NCBI RefSeq assembly: GCF_001517405.1
Contig: NZ_LN907827.1
Location: 1,432,587 to 1,496,586, forward strand
Direction: 5' to 3'
DNA from: Duffyella gerundensis
GTDB taxonomy: Bacteria; Pseudomonadota; Gammaproteobacteria; Enterobacterales; Enterobacteriaceae
Length of the DNA stretch: 64,000 nt
A model generated the notes under the pieces. The model was not told where the DNA came from. It saw only the letters and a list, made by a program, of their open reading frames with translations, and did no database searches. The position numbers were made by a program, and so were the translations under genes. Numbering within the stretch: position 1 is the stretch's first letter; every line of letters begins with the position of its first letter. Shown here one piece after another: positions 18,649-28,834 of this stretch.

Positions 18649-19001
18649 TTTTGCGCCTCGTTATCATCCAAATAGGCAATGAGCAAAAAAGTTGCTCTTG
18701 GTTTAATCCTTTGCCGGGTTTCTGCGCTCGATTGTTACTCTACCGTCTAAAAAAGCGGAGGTTATTGAGCACCCTGGCGAGATAAAGTCTACAACGTCAT
18801 TGGAAACTTACAAGTATGATGTGAGGCGAGGTGGCAAAAAAACAGCGTTTTATACACAATTACTAACATTTGATTAAGGGAACTCTTCACTAACAATTCC
18901 CTCTAACGCTCGCTAACCCGTTGCCCGCTCTGGATCCGCGTGCATCAGAGAGATATTTGAGCAGATGATAAAATAAAAACTGGGACTGCTCTTATTTTTA
19001 C
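18649..19001 (-). promoter_or_regulatory. ompA: ompA leader and promoter region
   Basis: A 353-bp gap. The last bases before the ATG, on the minus strand TTGGATGATAACGAGGCGC, are the same as in the E. coli ompA leader, which is the RNase-E-protective leader and the MicA sRNA target. A small hairpin GAGCAA-aaaag-TTGCTC lies at 18681-18697. I see no ORF. The stretch 18780-19001 is AT-rich and should hold the promoter and the end of sulA. Confidence 0.65.
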
Positions 19002-19496
19002 TTAATGATACAAAGTCGACTGAATTTTTAGCTGATTTGTTGGTCTTGATGTCGCACGCAACGAAAGTTGTGGTCGCATTATTAACCCCAATGCCTGACC
19101 TTGCGCCGCAGCTTTATCCAGGCGAAGACGTTCATCCGGCGTAATATCCTGAGCAATCCAGCCCAAAACCACGCTGTAATTCCCGCTGCTTAATGCTTTA
19201 ATCATCGCCTCAACCGAGGCAATCTGACTGGAAAGCGGGATCTGCATTATTTTATCCAGCGGTAAACCCGAACGCTGTAACCATTCACGATTCAACTTTT
19301 GCGGTGGCGTTAACCATAACTGCCAGCGTGACTGAGTGCTCAGTTGCTGAAGCAAAGGCAGTAAAAGTTGTTGAGTCATGCCTGAATGATCTTCACTGTA
19401 ACTCAGTTCAGTTATCCAACCGGCAGATGGAGCAGAAGTTGATGCTGCATGCATAGTAGGCTGTCTGTAAGTTGAAGGTCGTATTTGGGTACGCAT
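19002..19496 (-). CDS. sulA: SOS cell-division inhibitor SulA
   Basis: Blocks septation during the SOS response by sequestering FtsZ; degraded by Lon. 164 residues. Conserved parts QQLSTQSRWQLWLTPPQKLN, REWLQRSGLPLDK and SGNYSVVLGWIAQDIT are present, and the C-terminus ends LKIQSTLYH, retaining the histidine-terminated tail used by Lon. The N-terminal 30 residues are variable, as usual for this family. A near-perfect LexA box sits 21-38 bases upstream. Confidence 0.96.
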   Translation of the reverse strand: MRTQIRPSTYRQPTMHAASTSAPSAGWITELSYSEDHSGMTQQLLLPLLQQLSTQSRWQLWLTPPQKLNREWLQRSGLPLDKIMQIPLSSQIASVEAMIKALSSGNYSVVLGWIAQDITPDERLRLDKAAAQGQALGLIMRPQLSLRATSRPTNQLKIQSTLYH

Positions 19497-19516
19497 CGTT
19501 ATCTACTCACCGTGTT

Positions 19517-19534
19517 ACTGTATGGATGTACAGT
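19517..19534 (-). promoter_or_regulatory. sulA: LexA operator of sulA
   Basis: ACTGTATGGATGTACAGT, i.e. CTGT-N8-ACAG (19518-19533), the SOS box, located 21 bases before the sulA ATG. Confidence 0.92.
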
Positions 19535-19709
19535 AATGCGATCGCGAGCGAAGATCAACCATTAATTTCGGAAAACGGATCGCATTTTTTGATGAAAATA
19601 AATGCAATCGAAATTAATGATTGAACCCGTAACCAGAATTGCCTATTTTCACTAATGCTCTGTAAAACATGACGTTTTATGTAATTTCCTATGGAAGGAC
19701 AGGTCAGCT

Positions 19710-20339
19710 ATGAAAAACTCCCGTCACACAATCGAACAGTCTCAACGCATTCTCTCTCCGCTGGGCCGTATAGACGTACGCACCCAGTTTGGCGGTTACA
19801 GTCTCGCTGTTGAGCAGGTCGTTTTTGCTGTAGTCAGAGAAGATGAGCTCTATTTGCGCGCCTGCGAAGGTTTGCAATGTTATGTCATCGATAAGCAGAT
19901 CCCACAGCTGATAATCCAGAAGCGCGGCATGCCCGTAGCGCTAAATTACTTCAAGGTTACGGATGAGATTTGGCAGGACGAAGAGCAGTTGTGCAGCCTG
20001 TCGCAATCTGCGCTGGAGGGAGCCAGACACGCGCGGCTTAGCAAGCAGCGCGAACAGCGGCTCAAAGACTTACCCAATCTTGGGTTAAGCCTGGAAACAC
20101 AGCTGCGACAGGTTGGTATTTCCACCGTGCAGAGTCTGCGTGATGCCGGTGCTAAAAGCTGCTGGCTGCGACTCAAAGCGGTGAATAAGCATCTGGGCAT
20201 TAACACGCTGTTCGCCTTACAGGGCGCTATAAGCGGTTATCACCAGGCTGCGCTACCGGAAGAGATACGTCAGGAGCTACAGGCCTGGTACCTGCTCGCG
20301 TTAACGCAGGGTGCATTGTCAGACAAACCTTCTGGCTAA
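19710..20339 (+). CDS. sxy: Competence regulator Sxy/TfoX
   Basis: Cytoplasmic co-activator that works with CRP at CRP-S promoters of DNA-uptake genes. 209 residues, N-terminal TfoX domain (LGRIDVRTQFGGYSLAVEQV, FAVVREDELYLRAC) and C-terminal TfoX-C helical domain (LPNLGLSLETQLRQVGI, GAKSCWLRLKAVN, ALQGAISGYHQAALP). Divergent from sulA and convergent with yccS (4-base overlap of the stop regions), as in E. coli. AAGGACAGG precedes the ATG. Confidence 0.95.
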   Translation: MKNSRHTIEQSQRILSPLGRIDVRTQFGGYSLAVEQVVFAVVREDELYLRACEGLQCYVIDKQIPQLIIQKRGMPVALNYFKVTDEIWQDEEQLCSLSQSALEGARHARLSKQREQRLKDLPNLGLSLETQLRQVGISTVQSLRDAGAKSCWLRLKAVNKHLGINTLFALQGAISGYHQAALPEEIRQELQAWYLLALTQGALSDKPSG

Positions 20340-22471
20340 ACGACGTTGAGTTCACGTTTTAACTGAGCCAGTTCAGGCAGCAGAGCAATAATCAATCCCA
20401 GCTGTTGCAATACAAGGGGCGCTTTGCTTTCGCTACCGATCTCGAAGCTGTTAATCCTGAGATTGAGGTCAGCGAGCATTTTGTGTGCCCTTTCATTATC
20501 TCCGCTATTTTCCTGCAGCATAAGGTCAATTGCCTGTACCGCATCACCCAGCAATGTCAGCAGTTCGGCGTGATGAAGCTGTTCGCGATGAGCGCCAAGC
20601 GTTGAGACATAGCTTAAAAATGAGTGATTAAGACAGAGCAAACGGAAGGCTGCATCGCGCGATTGTTTGATCGCTTTAGGCTCAGTCGCCAGATTCGATA
20701 CCACCGACGCCAGCTCAGCATCAGCATTGTGGGCATCACGGCGCGCGATACGGTAATCGAGACTGTTATCTTTACCTGCCTGATACTGATGATTAATGGC
20801 GTCGAGATAGCGACATCCGGCATGCAGTGCGCGTGATGCGACGGCATTAAGCGGACGAAAACGCCAGTCGGGCCAGATAACCACGACTGCCAGCCAGGCG
20901 ATAAAGCAGCCGAGCAGCGTATCCACCACGCGCGGTAGTGCGACGGCGAACCCTTCGCCCAGCAGATTAAAACAGCATAATACCAGCAGGGTAATAAACA
21001 TGGTGGCGTGTGCATACTGTATCAGGCGGAAAGAGAAAAACAGGACGCCGGTAATCACAATCAGAATCAGCTGGCCTTCAATAGAGGGTACCAGCCACAA
21101 CACCGGCAGACCGATGGCCACACCCGCCAGCGTACCCACGATTCTCAGCGCCAGGCGTCGCTTGGTCGCATTGTAGTTGGGCTGGCAAACAAACAGACTG
21201 GTCAGCAAAATCCAGTAACCGCGATGCAGGCCTGTGAGCTGGATAAAAGCGTAGCCCACACAAAGTACGAAAGTCATGCGCACCGCATGGCGAAAAAGGG
21301 CGGACTGTGGCGAAAGATGCCGTCCCACGCGCAGGCGGACATCACTCCAGCCGGTTAATCCTTCGCTGGAAAGATGCGTATCGCCCTGTTGCCACGCCTG
21401 TTCAAGCACCTGTTCAGATTCAATAGTGGCTAATTGCGCATCAATAGCCTTCAGGTTAGTGAACAGATAGCGCAGCGCCTTGCGATCTTTGCCGGGAAGA
21501 TTACGAGCCTCCAGCCGGGTCAGCGCGCTGTCGAGATGGGTAAAACTGCGCTCAAAGTGCGTATCATGCTGATAACGCTGGCGGCTGATGATCGCCTGTG
21601 ACAATCGACGACACGCCTTAGCCTGCAGACTGAGAATGCGTTGAAAGCGGAACAACACTTCGCTGTTTTGCTCCTGCTGACGCAAAAGATGATACTGCGC
21701 ATGCGACGAGCTGACGCGCTCGTGAATATCCTGCGCCACAAAGTAGTAATGCAACGTACGACGCGTGCTGCGCTGCCCGCGGTCGCCCCGCAGTCGGCTC
21801 TGAATGGACGCTTTGGTAATGTTGAGTTGCGTAACCAACTGGCTGTTGGCCATCGCTACGTCAATCAGTGCGGCGTCATCGGTATCGTCGCCATCCGGAT
21901 CAAACAGCGAGGCTTTTGCTTCGAGGCTGTTTGCCAGCAACATATAGCTTTTTGCCATCTGTTCCTGCACAGGCCGAACCGGAAACAACATGTGACCAAT
22001 TAACGTCAGCAGGTTATACCAGACAGCGCCAGTCAGAAGTAAAGCTGGCTGCATATACCACTCATCAAACAGGCCAATACCCAGCATGGTATACACAGCG
22101 ATCAGTAGCGCACCAAAGGCGATGGTTGCATAACGTTGCCCGAGGGCACCGAGCAAGATAAATCCCCACGTTGAGAGTGCCAGTCCGAGCATGAACCAGA
22201 TCGGCCAGGGGAACAGCAGTTCAACAGAGACGGAAGCAAGGCAGAAGCATAAAAGGGTAATGATGAGATTGCGCAGACGCCCGGTTAAGCGATCGTCAAG
22301 ATCGGCGAGCGCAGCGGCTACGACGCCTAACGTTAGCGGAATTGTCCAGGTGACGCTGTTCAGCCACCAGGGCAGTGCCGCACAGCCGGTGAGTGCAATA
22401 AAAATGCGCAGGTTGTAGCGCCATGCACTGCTTAAAATAACGCTTTTTCCCAGGACGTCAGGCAATTTCAT
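20336..22471 (-). CDS. yccS: YccS family FUSC-type inner-membrane transporter
   Basis: 711-residue predicted inner-membrane protein of the YccS/YhfK family, related to fusaric-acid-resistance pumps; substrate unknown. Two hydrophobic blocks (about 15-165 and 390-530) flank a soluble helical region, repeated again at the C-terminus, the duplicated FUSC layout. It is preceded by yccF with 9 bases between them, suggesting an operon. Function is inferred from family only. Confidence 0.92.
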   Translation of the reverse strand: MKLPDVLGKSVILSSAWRYNLRIFIALTGCAALPWWLNSVTWTIPLTLGVVAAALADLDDRLTGRLRNLIITLLCFCLASVSVELLFPWPIWFMLGLALSTWGFILLGALGQRYATIAFGALLIAVYTMLGIGLFDEWYMQPALLLTGAVWYNLLTLIGHMLFPVRPVQEQMAKSYMLLANSLEAKASLFDPDGDDTDDAALIDVAMANSQLVTQLNITKASIQSRLRGDRGQRSTRRTLHYYFVAQDIHERVSSSHAQYHLLRQQEQNSEVLFRFQRILSLQAKACRRLSQAIISRQRYQHDTHFERSFTHLDSALTRLEARNLPGKDRKALRYLFTNLKAIDAQLATIESEQVLEQAWQQGDTHLSSEGLTGWSDVRLRVGRHLSPQSALFRHAVRMTFVLCVGYAFIQLTGLHRGYWILLTSLFVCQPNYNATKRRLALRIVGTLAGVAIGLPVLWLVPSIEGQLILIVITGVLFFSFRLIQYAHATMFITLLVLCCFNLLGEGFAVALPRVVDTLLGCFIAWLAVVVIWPDWRFRPLNAVASRALHAGCRYLDAINHQYQAGKDNSLDYRIARRDAHNADAELASVVSNLATEPKAIKQSRDAAFRLLCLNHSFLSYVSTLGAHREQLHHAELLTLLGDAVQAIDLMLQENSGDNERAHKMLADLNLRINSFEIGSESKAPLVLQQLGLIIALLPELAQLKRELNVV

Positions 22472-22480
22472 GCTGTTTAC

Positions 22481-22927
22481 TCACGAATAACGGCGGCGGG
22501 CGTTGGCTTCACGCGCAGCACGTGCTTCTTCAACCGACACGACGCGTCTGCCCACCGGCCAGAGAGCAATCGCCGCAATTTTAAAATTGGCAATACCCAC
22601 CGGAATACCAATGATTGAGATACATTGCGCAATGCCGACGGCGATATGGGAAATACAGAGCCACCAGCCGAAAAAAATTAGCCACAGCACATTGAGCAGC
22701 GTGCCAGCGGAATTAAACAGGGCGTTCTTGCTGTCCGGGCGAAGCTCATCAACGTGAACGGCTTCGTTGCCGTAGGGCAACAGAGAGAGCCTGGTGATTT
22801 CCCAACAGGAGCGAGTGAGAGGCAGGGTGAAAATAAATACGATGCTGACCACCGTCGCAAAAAGCCAGGCCAGCGTGGTGAAAAAACCGCCAAGAAAAAA
22901 GTTAAGGATATTCAGTACTGTTCGCAT
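22481..22927 (-). CDS. yccF: YccF inner-membrane protein
   Basis: 148-residue membrane protein with two copies of the YccF domain: segments at about 5-30, 73-95 and 97-125, with the characteristic PLTRSCWEITRLSLLPYG and HIAVGIAQCISIIGIPVGIA. Biochemical function unknown. Leads the yccF-yccS pair and is divergent from helD. Confidence 0.92.
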   Translation of the reverse strand: MRTVLNILNFFLGGFFTTLAWLFATVVSIVFIFTLPLTRSCWEITRLSLLPYGNEAVHVDELRPDSKNALFNSAGTLLNVLWLIFFGWWLCISHIAVGIAQCISIIGIPVGIANFKIAAIALWPVGRRVVSVEEARAAREANARRRYS

Positions 22928-23063
22928 TGCATTACGTCCTTTTAGGAGTGATTTTTCATCTGAGATGCTTCGACAATTGTAACCTGTTTTAACGCTGGAG
23001 CGGTAAACTCCAGCCGGTTAAACTGTTGAGCAGATTATCTATCCGCAGCCATGGCCTGAATGA

Positions 23064-25118
23064 ATGGAACTTAAAGCAACATCGATGGGGAAACGTCTCG
23101 CACAGCACCCTTACAATCGCGTCCGTCTGCTGACGGCCGGTGTTGAAGTTAGCGGTGATAAACATGAATACCTTATTCCGTTTAATCAGTTGCTCGCCAT
23201 CAATTGCAAAAGGGGCATGGTGTGGGGGGAACTTGAATTTACCCTGCCGGAAGAGAAAGTGGTGCGATTGCATGGCACCGAGTGGCAGGAGACACAGCGT
23301 TTTTATCATCATTTGCTCCAGCACTGGCAGCGCTGGAGCCAGGAGATGAGCGATATTTCTGCTGCGGTATTACATGAAACCTGTGAAAAGATTTCACAGA
23401 TTGAGCAGCAGGACGTCTGGCTCAGACAGGAAGCTCTGCATGAAATAGAGCGGGAGATTCAGCGTGCCTGTGGTGCCATTCCTTTGCCGGTAGAAAGAAT
23501 GGCAGAGTTTCCGCATTGCATAGCGCCTTACGCTTCGTGTTGTCGTTGGCTGCAACAGGGCAAGGTGACCTTGAGCGATCGCAACAGTCGCTGGACTGAA
23601 AAAATGCTGAGGCAGTATGCGGATTTTTTCAGTCACGTCGAATCTTCTCCACTCAATCAGGCGCAGGCACAAGCGGTAGTCAATGGCGAAACGTCGCTGC
23701 TGGTGTTAGCGGGCGCAGGCAGTGGCAAAACCTCAGTGTTGGTGGCTCGGGCAGGCTGGCTGCTGTTACGCAAGCTTGCGCAACCAGAGCAAATTTTATT
23801 GCTCGCGTTTGGCCGCAAAACGGCTGATGAGATGAATACCCGCATCGCCTCTCAACTTCATCAGGACGCTATTCAGGCCAGAACATTTCACTCTCTTGCC
23901 TGCCACATCATTGAGCAGGGCAGCAATAAGATACCTAAAATCAGTCGGCTGGAAAGCGACGATGACGTTCGCCGCGCTCTGCTGATTTCCGTCTGGCAGC
24001 AGCAATGTAGTGAAAAAAAAGCGCATGCCAATGGCTGGCGTCAGTGGCTAACCACCGAGCTGAAGTGGCAGATTGATGAAGGCCCCTTCTGGGAAGACAC
24101 CTGGCTCTGTCAACGGCTGGCGACCCGGCTGGAATATTGGATTGGACTGATGCGTATGCACGGCGGCGCGCAGAGCGCGATGATTGACGATGCGCCGGAG
24201 GCGGTACGCGAGCTATTCAGCAAGCGGATAAAATTGCTGGCACCCCTGATGAAAGCATGGAAAAGCGTATTGAAAGAAGAAGGTGCCGTGGATTTCTCCG
24301 GACTGATTCATCAGGCTATCGCCATCCTGGAAAAAGGGCGATTCATCAATCCGTGGAAACATATTCTGGTTGATGAACTACAGGATCTGTCGCCACAACG
24401 TGCCGCGCTGTTAAATGCGCTGCGTAAGCAGAACAAGCAAACGTCACTGTTTGCCGTTGGTGATGACTGGCAGGCTATTTATCGCTTTAACGGCGCAGAA
24501 ATGACGCTGACCACCGCCTTTCATCACTATTTTGGGCAGGGCGATCGCGGCGTGCTGGATACTACCTATCGTTTTAACGAGCGTATTGGCGATATCGCCA
24601 ATCGTTTTATTCAGCAAAATCCACAACAGCTGGTCAGACCGCTTCGTAGCCTGGTGAAAGGCAATAAAAAATCGATTTCACTGTTGCCAGATGAGCAACT
24701 GGAACCGCTCCTCGATAAGCTCAGCGGCTATGTTCAGCCCCAGGAGCGGGTATTGATACTGGCGCGTTATCACTATCTGCAGCCTGAGATTTTACAGAAA
24801 GCTAAAACGCGCTGGCCAAAAATGCAGCTGGAATTTATGACGATGCATGCCAGTAAAGGCCAGGAGGCTGATTATGTGCTGGTGTTAGGTTTGCAGAGCG
24901 GGGAGGGTGGATTCCCGGCCGCGGCAAGAGAATCGGTAATAGAGGAAGGACTGCTACCAGCGCCTGAGGCGTTCCCCGATGCCGAGGAACGCCGTTTAGC
25001 CTATGTGGCGATGACACGAGCCAGACAGCAGGTCTGGCTGCTCTATTCTCGTCAGCAGCCTTCAGTATTTGTTGATGAATTACACCGGCTTGGCGTGCCG
25101 CAACTGCGCAAGCCCTGA
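23064..25118 (+). CDS. helD: DNA helicase IV
   Basis: UvrD/Rep-family superfamily 1 3'-5' DNA helicase involved in recombination. 684 residues, E. coli length, beginning MELKATSMGKRLAQHPYNRV. After an N-terminal domain (1-190) come Walker A GAGSGKTS (about 217-224), motif II VDELQDLSPQRAALL (E. coli has DEFQD), motif III GDDWQAIYRFNGAE, motif IV DTTYRFNERI, motif V TMHASKGQEADYVLV and motif VI YVAMTRARQQVW. All ATPase motifs look intact. Confidence 0.97.
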   Translation: MELKATSMGKRLAQHPYNRVRLLTAGVEVSGDKHEYLIPFNQLLAINCKRGMVWGELEFTLPEEKVVRLHGTEWQETQRFYHHLLQHWQRWSQEMSDISAAVLHETCEKISQIEQQDVWLRQEALHEIEREIQRACGAIPLPVERMAEFPHCIAPYASCCRWLQQGKVTLSDRNSRWTEKMLRQYADFFSHVESSPLNQAQAQAVVNGETSLLVLAGAGSGKTSVLVARAGWLLLRKLAQPEQILLLAFGRKTADEMNTRIASQLHQDAIQARTFHSLACHIIEQGSNKIPKISRLESDDDVRRALLISVWQQQCSEKKAHANGWRQWLTTELKWQIDEGPFWEDTWLCQRLATRLEYWIGLMRMHGGAQSAMIDDAPEAVRELFSKRIKLLAPLMKAWKSVLKEEGAVDFSGLIHQAIAILEKGRFINPWKHILVDELQDLSPQRAALLNALRKQNKQTSLFAVGDDWQAIYRFNGAEMTLTTAFHHYFGQGDRGVLDTTYRFNERIGDIANRFIQQNPQQLVRPLRSLVKGNKKSISLLPDEQLEPLLDKLSGYVQPQERVLILARYHYLQPEILQKAKTRWPKMQLEFMTMHASKGQEADYVLVLGLQSGEGGFPAAARESVIEEGLLPAPEAFPDAEERRLAYVAMTRARQQVWLLYSRQQPSVFVDELHRLGVPQLRKP

Positions 25119-25120
25119 GG

Positions 25121-25579
25121 TCACTTCAGGCGGTCCGCCAGATAGCGCTGATAATCAGGGGTAGCGACATCCACCGCCAGCGCAAACAGCGGCGAATGAA
25201 TAATAAAATCAGCGGTGGCACGATTGGTGGCAACCGGAATATTCCAGACGGTGGCAAGCCTGAGCAGTGCCTTAACATCGGGATCGTGTGGTACCGCATT
25301 CAGCGGATCCCAGAAGAAGATCAATACGTCAATTTTCCCTTCAGCGATCAATGCACCGACCTGCTGATCGCCGCCCATCGGCCCGCTGAGCATGGCGTTC
25401 ACAGGCAGCCCGGTTTCACGCTGAATCAGGTTTCCGGTGGTGCCGGTGGCAAAAAGGGTATGCTGACTGAGCACCGCTTTATGCGTAGCGGTCCAATTTA
25501 ACAACGATGATTTACAGTGATCGTGGGCAACAAGCGCGATCTGCTTGGCAGCAGCAAGGGTACGACTGGTCTGTTCCAT
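25121..25579 (-). CDS. mgsA: Methylglyoxal synthase
   Basis: Converts dihydroxyacetone phosphate to methylglyoxal and phosphate, a bypass of lower glycolysis under phosphate limitation. 152 residues as in E. coli; phosphate-binding and catalytic parts [21 protein letters not shown] and [14 protein letters not shown] are present, with the catalytic Asp in the GGDQQ motif. Convergent with helD (2 bases between stops). Confidence 0.98.
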   Translation of the reverse strand: MEQTSRTLAAAKQIALVAHDHCKSSLLNWTATHKAVLSQHTLFATGTTGNLIQRETGLPVNAMLSGPMGGDQQVGALIAEGKIDVLIFFWDPLNAVPHDPDVKALLRLATVWNIPVATNRATADFIIHSPLFALAVDVATPDYQRYLADRLK

Positions 25580-25634
25580 TAACTTTCCCGAATAAAAGAC
25601 GTTAGCAGCCTTCTGGCCAGAATAAGCCGACAGA

Positions 25635-26279
25635 TTAACTCGTTCGCGGCGCTTTCATCCACAACAGAAGACGTTGGCGAGTCGCCAAATCAACCTGCTC
25701 CAGCCAAAGATGCAATACGCGCGAGGTGTGGTTGTCACGATAAACCAGCTCATCAGGCAGGGCAGGTTGGGGAAGCTGAGCAGCCACAGGCCGAGCAAAG
25801 CGGGCAACCGAAGCCACTTTGCCGTGGCCGTTATAGGTCATTAACGCCTGCTCAAGGTTACCATCCGGCATGGTGGGCAAATGATCGCGTCGGCTGGCGA
25901 TTTCATTGCCTTTCTCATCGACCAGTTTGAAGGCGAGCGTTTTTTCGAACCGTCGACTTTCAGCCACTGAACGAAAAGCGGGCAGCTGAATAGAAATCGT
26001 TTTTGCTTCAGCTTTAAAGGTGACGATCAGCGGATCTGAGCGCCAGGCGACGCTTTTTTTGGATGACTCGTGAGACAGTGTTTTATCAATGCGAAAAAGA
26101 AATTGATGTTCGCCGCGTTCCAGCTCAAGACCATCGGCACCTTTAAGCAGTGAGCCAGAGATTTTGCGTCCGTCCAGCACCAGCAAATCAATGTCGGGAT
26201 GAAGTTTTAGCGTAATAGCCAGGGTGGGTGCTGATAATAACAGTGCCATTAAGCCGACAAAAGCCAGACGCAAATTCAT
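25635..26279 (-). CDS. csgI: CsgI/YccT family periplasmic protein (DUF2057)
   Basis: 214-residue exported protein of the UPF0319/DUF2057 family. Signal peptide [20 protein letters not shown] plus A, cleaved around residue 21-22. The body has [20 protein letters not shown] and [19 protein letters not shown], the family signature. In E. coli the protein (formerly YccT) was reported to dampen curli formation; whether that holds here is inference. Lies between mgsA and yccU as in E. coli. Confidence 0.88.
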   Translation of the reverse strand: MNLRLAFVGLMALLLSAPTLAITLKLHPDIDLLVLDGRKISGSLLKGADGLELERGEHQFLFRIDKTLSHESSKKSVAWRSDPLIVTFKAEAKTISIQLPAFRSVAESRRFEKTLAFKLVDEKGNEIASRRDHLPTMPDGNLEQALMTYNGHGKVASVARFARPVAAQLPQPALPDELVYRDNHTSRVLHLWLEQVDLATRQRLLLWMKAPRTS

Positions 26280-26452
26280 TGGTGCTCCGAAACATCCACA
26301 GGGCGGGTGTTAATGTATCAAACTCTTACATTATGCCATCATGTTAACATTTTAACACACTTATGCGTGCGTGTGATCGCATTATCAAGCGCAGCGTGCC
26401 CGATTGCCATTTGTGTTAACGCTACACTTTAAAGAAAGAAAAGGAGATAAAG

Positions 26453-26872
26453 ATGAACGATGAGCTTATCCGCAGCGTATTAACCGACACACGTCATATC
26501 GCGCTGGTGGGTGCCAGCGACAAGCCCGAACGTGCCAGTTATCAGGTCATGACCTATCTGTTGGCGCAGGGCTATAAGGTAACGCCAGTGAGCCCGAAAC
26601 TGGCTGGCAAAACGTTACTGGGCCAGCAAGGCTACGCCAGCCTGGCGGAAGTACCGGATAAAATCGATATGGTTGATGTGTTTCGCAATTCTGAAGCCGC
26701 GTGGGAAGTCGCTCAGGAAGCGATCGCGGTGGGCGCAAAAACGCTGTGGCTGCAACTTGGCGTCATTAATGAACCGGCGGCGGTGCTGGCCAGAGATGCA
26801 GGCCTGACGGTTATCATGGATCGTTGTCCTAAGATCGATATTCCGCGGCTGGGACTGCAAAAGCAGGCATAA
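26453..26872 (+). CDS. yccU: CoA-binding Rossmann protein YccU
   Basis: 139-residue CoA-binding domain protein. The nucleotide-binding stretch HIALVGASDKPERASYQVM at the N-terminus and the DVFRNSEAAWEVAQEAI and TLWLQLGVINEPAA blocks are typical. No enzymatic role is established for the family. AAGGAG lies 8 bases before the ATG. Convergent with hspQ across a shared hairpin. Confidence 0.93.
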   Translation: MNDELIRSVLTDTRHIALVGASDKPERASYQVMTYLLAQGYKVTPVSPKLAGKTLLGQQGYASLAEVPDKIDMVDVFRNSEAAWEVAQEAIAVGAKTLWLQLGVINEPAAVLARDAGLTVIMDRCPKIDIPRLGLQKQA

Positions 26873-26894
26873 AAAAACCCGCTTGCGCGGGTTT
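26871..26894 (-). terminator. Terminator between yccU and hspQ
   Basis: AAACCCGC/GCGGGTTT stem (26875-26882 with 26887-26894); the A-run 26871-26877 gives a U-run on the hspQ strand. Confidence 0.8.
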
Positions 26895-26896
26895 GA

Positions 26897-27214
26897 TCAG
26901 TGACGTAAACGTGGAGCCTGTAATTGCTGGCGGATAGAAGCAGCAAGGTCGTCGAGCGAGGTTTGCTCAGGATGCTCCGCCTGTGCTTCACCGAATATCT
27001 GCGCTTCGGCGAGGTAGGTGTGAACCGCTTCGCCATCATCATCCTCCATCACAACGTGATACCAGGGAGCAGAACGCAGCGTTTCGCTGCCGCAAACTTC
27101 TTCAATTTTCGGATCCAGCAGCGAATACTCTGGATCGACATCAACAATCACGCCCAGATAGCCCAACAGTTTGTGTCGGACCTGCTGGCCGATTCCAAAT
27201 TTACTGGCAATCAT
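26897..27214 (-). CDS. hspQ: Heat-shock protein HspQ
   Basis: Small hemimethylated-DNA-binding-family protein that modulates Lon activity and promotes decay of certain unstable proteins. Start chosen at 27214 ([20 protein letters not shown]), 105 residues, equal to E. coli HspQ; the 19 upstream codons in frame are not conserved, and GGTCACA provides a ribosome site. Conserved [20 protein letters not shown] in the middle and QLQAPRLRH at the end. Confidence 0.96.
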   Translation of the reverse strand: MIASKFGIGQQVRHKLLGYLGVIVDVDPEYSLLDPKIEEVCGSETLRSAPWYHVVMEDDDGEAVHTYLAEAQIFGEAQAEHPEQTSLDDLAASIRQQLQAPRLRH

Positions 27215-27279
27215 TATTGTGACCTCCCGATACATGCCGTTGTACATCCGATATGGAGATAAAATCGGCATTTTTCAAG

Positions 27280-28470
27280 TCACAGAACGCGGCAGGCAAA
27301 ACCTTTTAAATACATGCCTTCCGGATAGCTGGCGATCACCGGATGATCGGCTGCCTGACGGAACTGCTCAATAAATTGTACATCACGCTGAGCATCAAGC
27401 GCGGCATCGGCAATGATTTTTTGAAACAGGTCGGTCGCCATTAATCCTGAGCAGGAGAAAGTCAGCAGAATGCCGCCGGGATTGAGCAGCTGCATCGCCA
27501 GCATATTAATATCTTTATAACCGCGGCATGCACCGTTCAGTTGATTTTTATTCTCAACGAATTTCGGTGGATCCATAACGATCAAATCAAACTTTTCACC
27601 TTCATCACGATAGCGGCGCAGCAGCTTGAAAACGTCATCGCGTACAAACTGCGCTTTGGTCAAATCCAGACCGTTCAGCTCGACATTTTCACGCGCGATA
27701 TCCAGGGCAGCCTGCGACGTATCCACGCTAAGCACTTCAGTACAGCCGCCCAGCAGAGCAGAAACCGCAAAGCCGCCGGTGTAGGAGAAGCAGTTTAGTA
27801 CACGCTTGTTTTGCGCATAGCGACGGGTCGCCAGACGGCTGTCACGTTGATCCAGGTAATAACCCGTTTTATGCCCGGTCTGAATATCGACCAGCAGTTT
27901 CATGCCGTGCTCGGTAATCGGCAGTAACGGCGGCGGTATTTCACCGGTAACCGGACCCTGTACCAGCTCCAGCCCCTCTTTTTTACGCACGGAAACATCA
28001 GAACGATCGTAGATAGCGCAGTCGGGATAGCATTTTTGTAGCGCAGTAATGATGGCCGCACGTTGATATTCAGCCCCGGCCGACAGCAGCTGCATCACTA
28101 AAAAAGTGCCAAACCGATCGATGGTCACGCCGGGCAAGCCATCAGATTCACCAGCGATCAGACGGTAGCTATCGAGGTCGTCACGTTCTGCCAGCCAGTC
28201 ACGCAGCTGTTGAGCCGCCTGTAATCTTTTTACAAAGAAGTCGATATCAATCGATTCATCCGCCTGCCAGCTCCAGACGCGGGCACGAATTTGCGACTCC
28301 GGTGACCAGGCACCTTTGGCGAGCCATTTGCCCTGGCTGTCACAAATATCAATGGTTTCACCCAGCTGGGCTTTTCCTTCCATACGCGCTACGGCGCCGG
28401 AAAACACCCACGGATGGCGACGTAACAAGGATTTTTCACGCCCTTTGGCGAGGATCAAGCGAACGGTCAT
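27280..28470 (-). CDS. rlmI: 23S rRNA m5C1962 methyltransferase RlmI
   Basis: Makes m5C1962 in 23S rRNA. 396 residues: N-terminal PUA domain (1-80, [20 protein letters not shown]), a linker domain, and a Rossmann methyltransferase domain with [15 protein letters not shown] and the [14 protein letters not shown] motif, plus the cysteine in TFSCSG. Divergent from acyP, whose possible longer reading would overlap it. Confidence 0.97.
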   Translation of the reverse strand: MTVRLILAKGREKSLLRRHPWVFSGAVARMEGKAQLGETIDICDSQGKWLAKGAWSPESQIRARVWSWQADESIDIDFFVKRLQAAQQLRDWLAERDDLDSYRLIAGESDGLPGVTIDRFGTFLVMQLLSAGAEYQRAAIITALQKCYPDCAIYDRSDVSVRKKEGLELVQGPVTGEIPPPLLPITEHGMKLLVDIQTGHKTGYYLDQRDSRLATRRYAQNKRVLNCFSYTGGFAVSALLGGCTEVLSVDTSQAALDIARENVELNGLDLTKAQFVRDDVFKLLRRYRDEGEKFDLIVMDPPKFVENKNQLNGACRGYKDINMLAMQLLNPGGILLTFSCSGLMATDLFQKIIADAALDAQRDVQFIEQFRQAADHPVIASYPEGMYLKGFACRVL

Positions 28471-28555
28471 ATTTTGCTATGCTTACCTGTATAAAATGAG
28501 CCGACATTGTCGGGTGGATACCGCTAAATTGCAATCAGCCCTGAAGGGGAGCGAT

Positions 28556-28834
28556 GTGGAAAAAACAATCAGACGAGCCTGGGTACACGGCGTTGTGCAG
28601 GGTGTGGGATTCCGTTACAGCACGCAAAGGCGTGCCATGGAACTTAACCTGACCGGCTATGCGCGAAATCAGAGCGATGGCAGCGTGGAGGTGTTGGCAT
28701 GCGGCACTGATGAAGATGTGGATGCACTTATCCTCTGGTTAAAAGCGGGCGGTCCGCGTCAGGCAAAGGTGGATAAGGTGCTGGTGGAACCCGATTCAAT
28801 GACCGACATACCTCCCAGCTTCACCACGGGCTAA
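28556..28834 (+). CDS. acyP: Acylphosphatase
   Basis: Hydrolyses acyl phosphates. I select the GTG at 28556, with AAGGGGA at 28544-28550, giving 92 residues, the same as E. coli YccX; the open frame extends far upstream into rlmI without homology. Motif [10 protein letters not shown] supplies the catalytic arginine and [13 protein letters not shown] the catalytic asparagine. Its stop codon abuts the tusE stop with no base between. Confidence 0.93.
   Translation: MEKTIRRAWVHGVVQGVGFRYSTQRRAMELNLTGYARNQSDGSVEVLACGTDEDVDALILWLKAGGPRQAKVDKVLVEPDSMTDIPPSFTTG

Noticed and set aside
19560-19625. CRP-S site in front of sxy
   Set aside because: ATCGCATTTTTT and TGCAATCGAAA stretches look suggestive, but spacing and symmetry are not good enough to call.
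24360-24400. HelD motif II DELQD instead of DEFQD as a sign of inactivation
   Set aside because: The metal- and ATP-contacting Asp, Glu, Gln and Asp are kept; only the hydrophobic residue differs.
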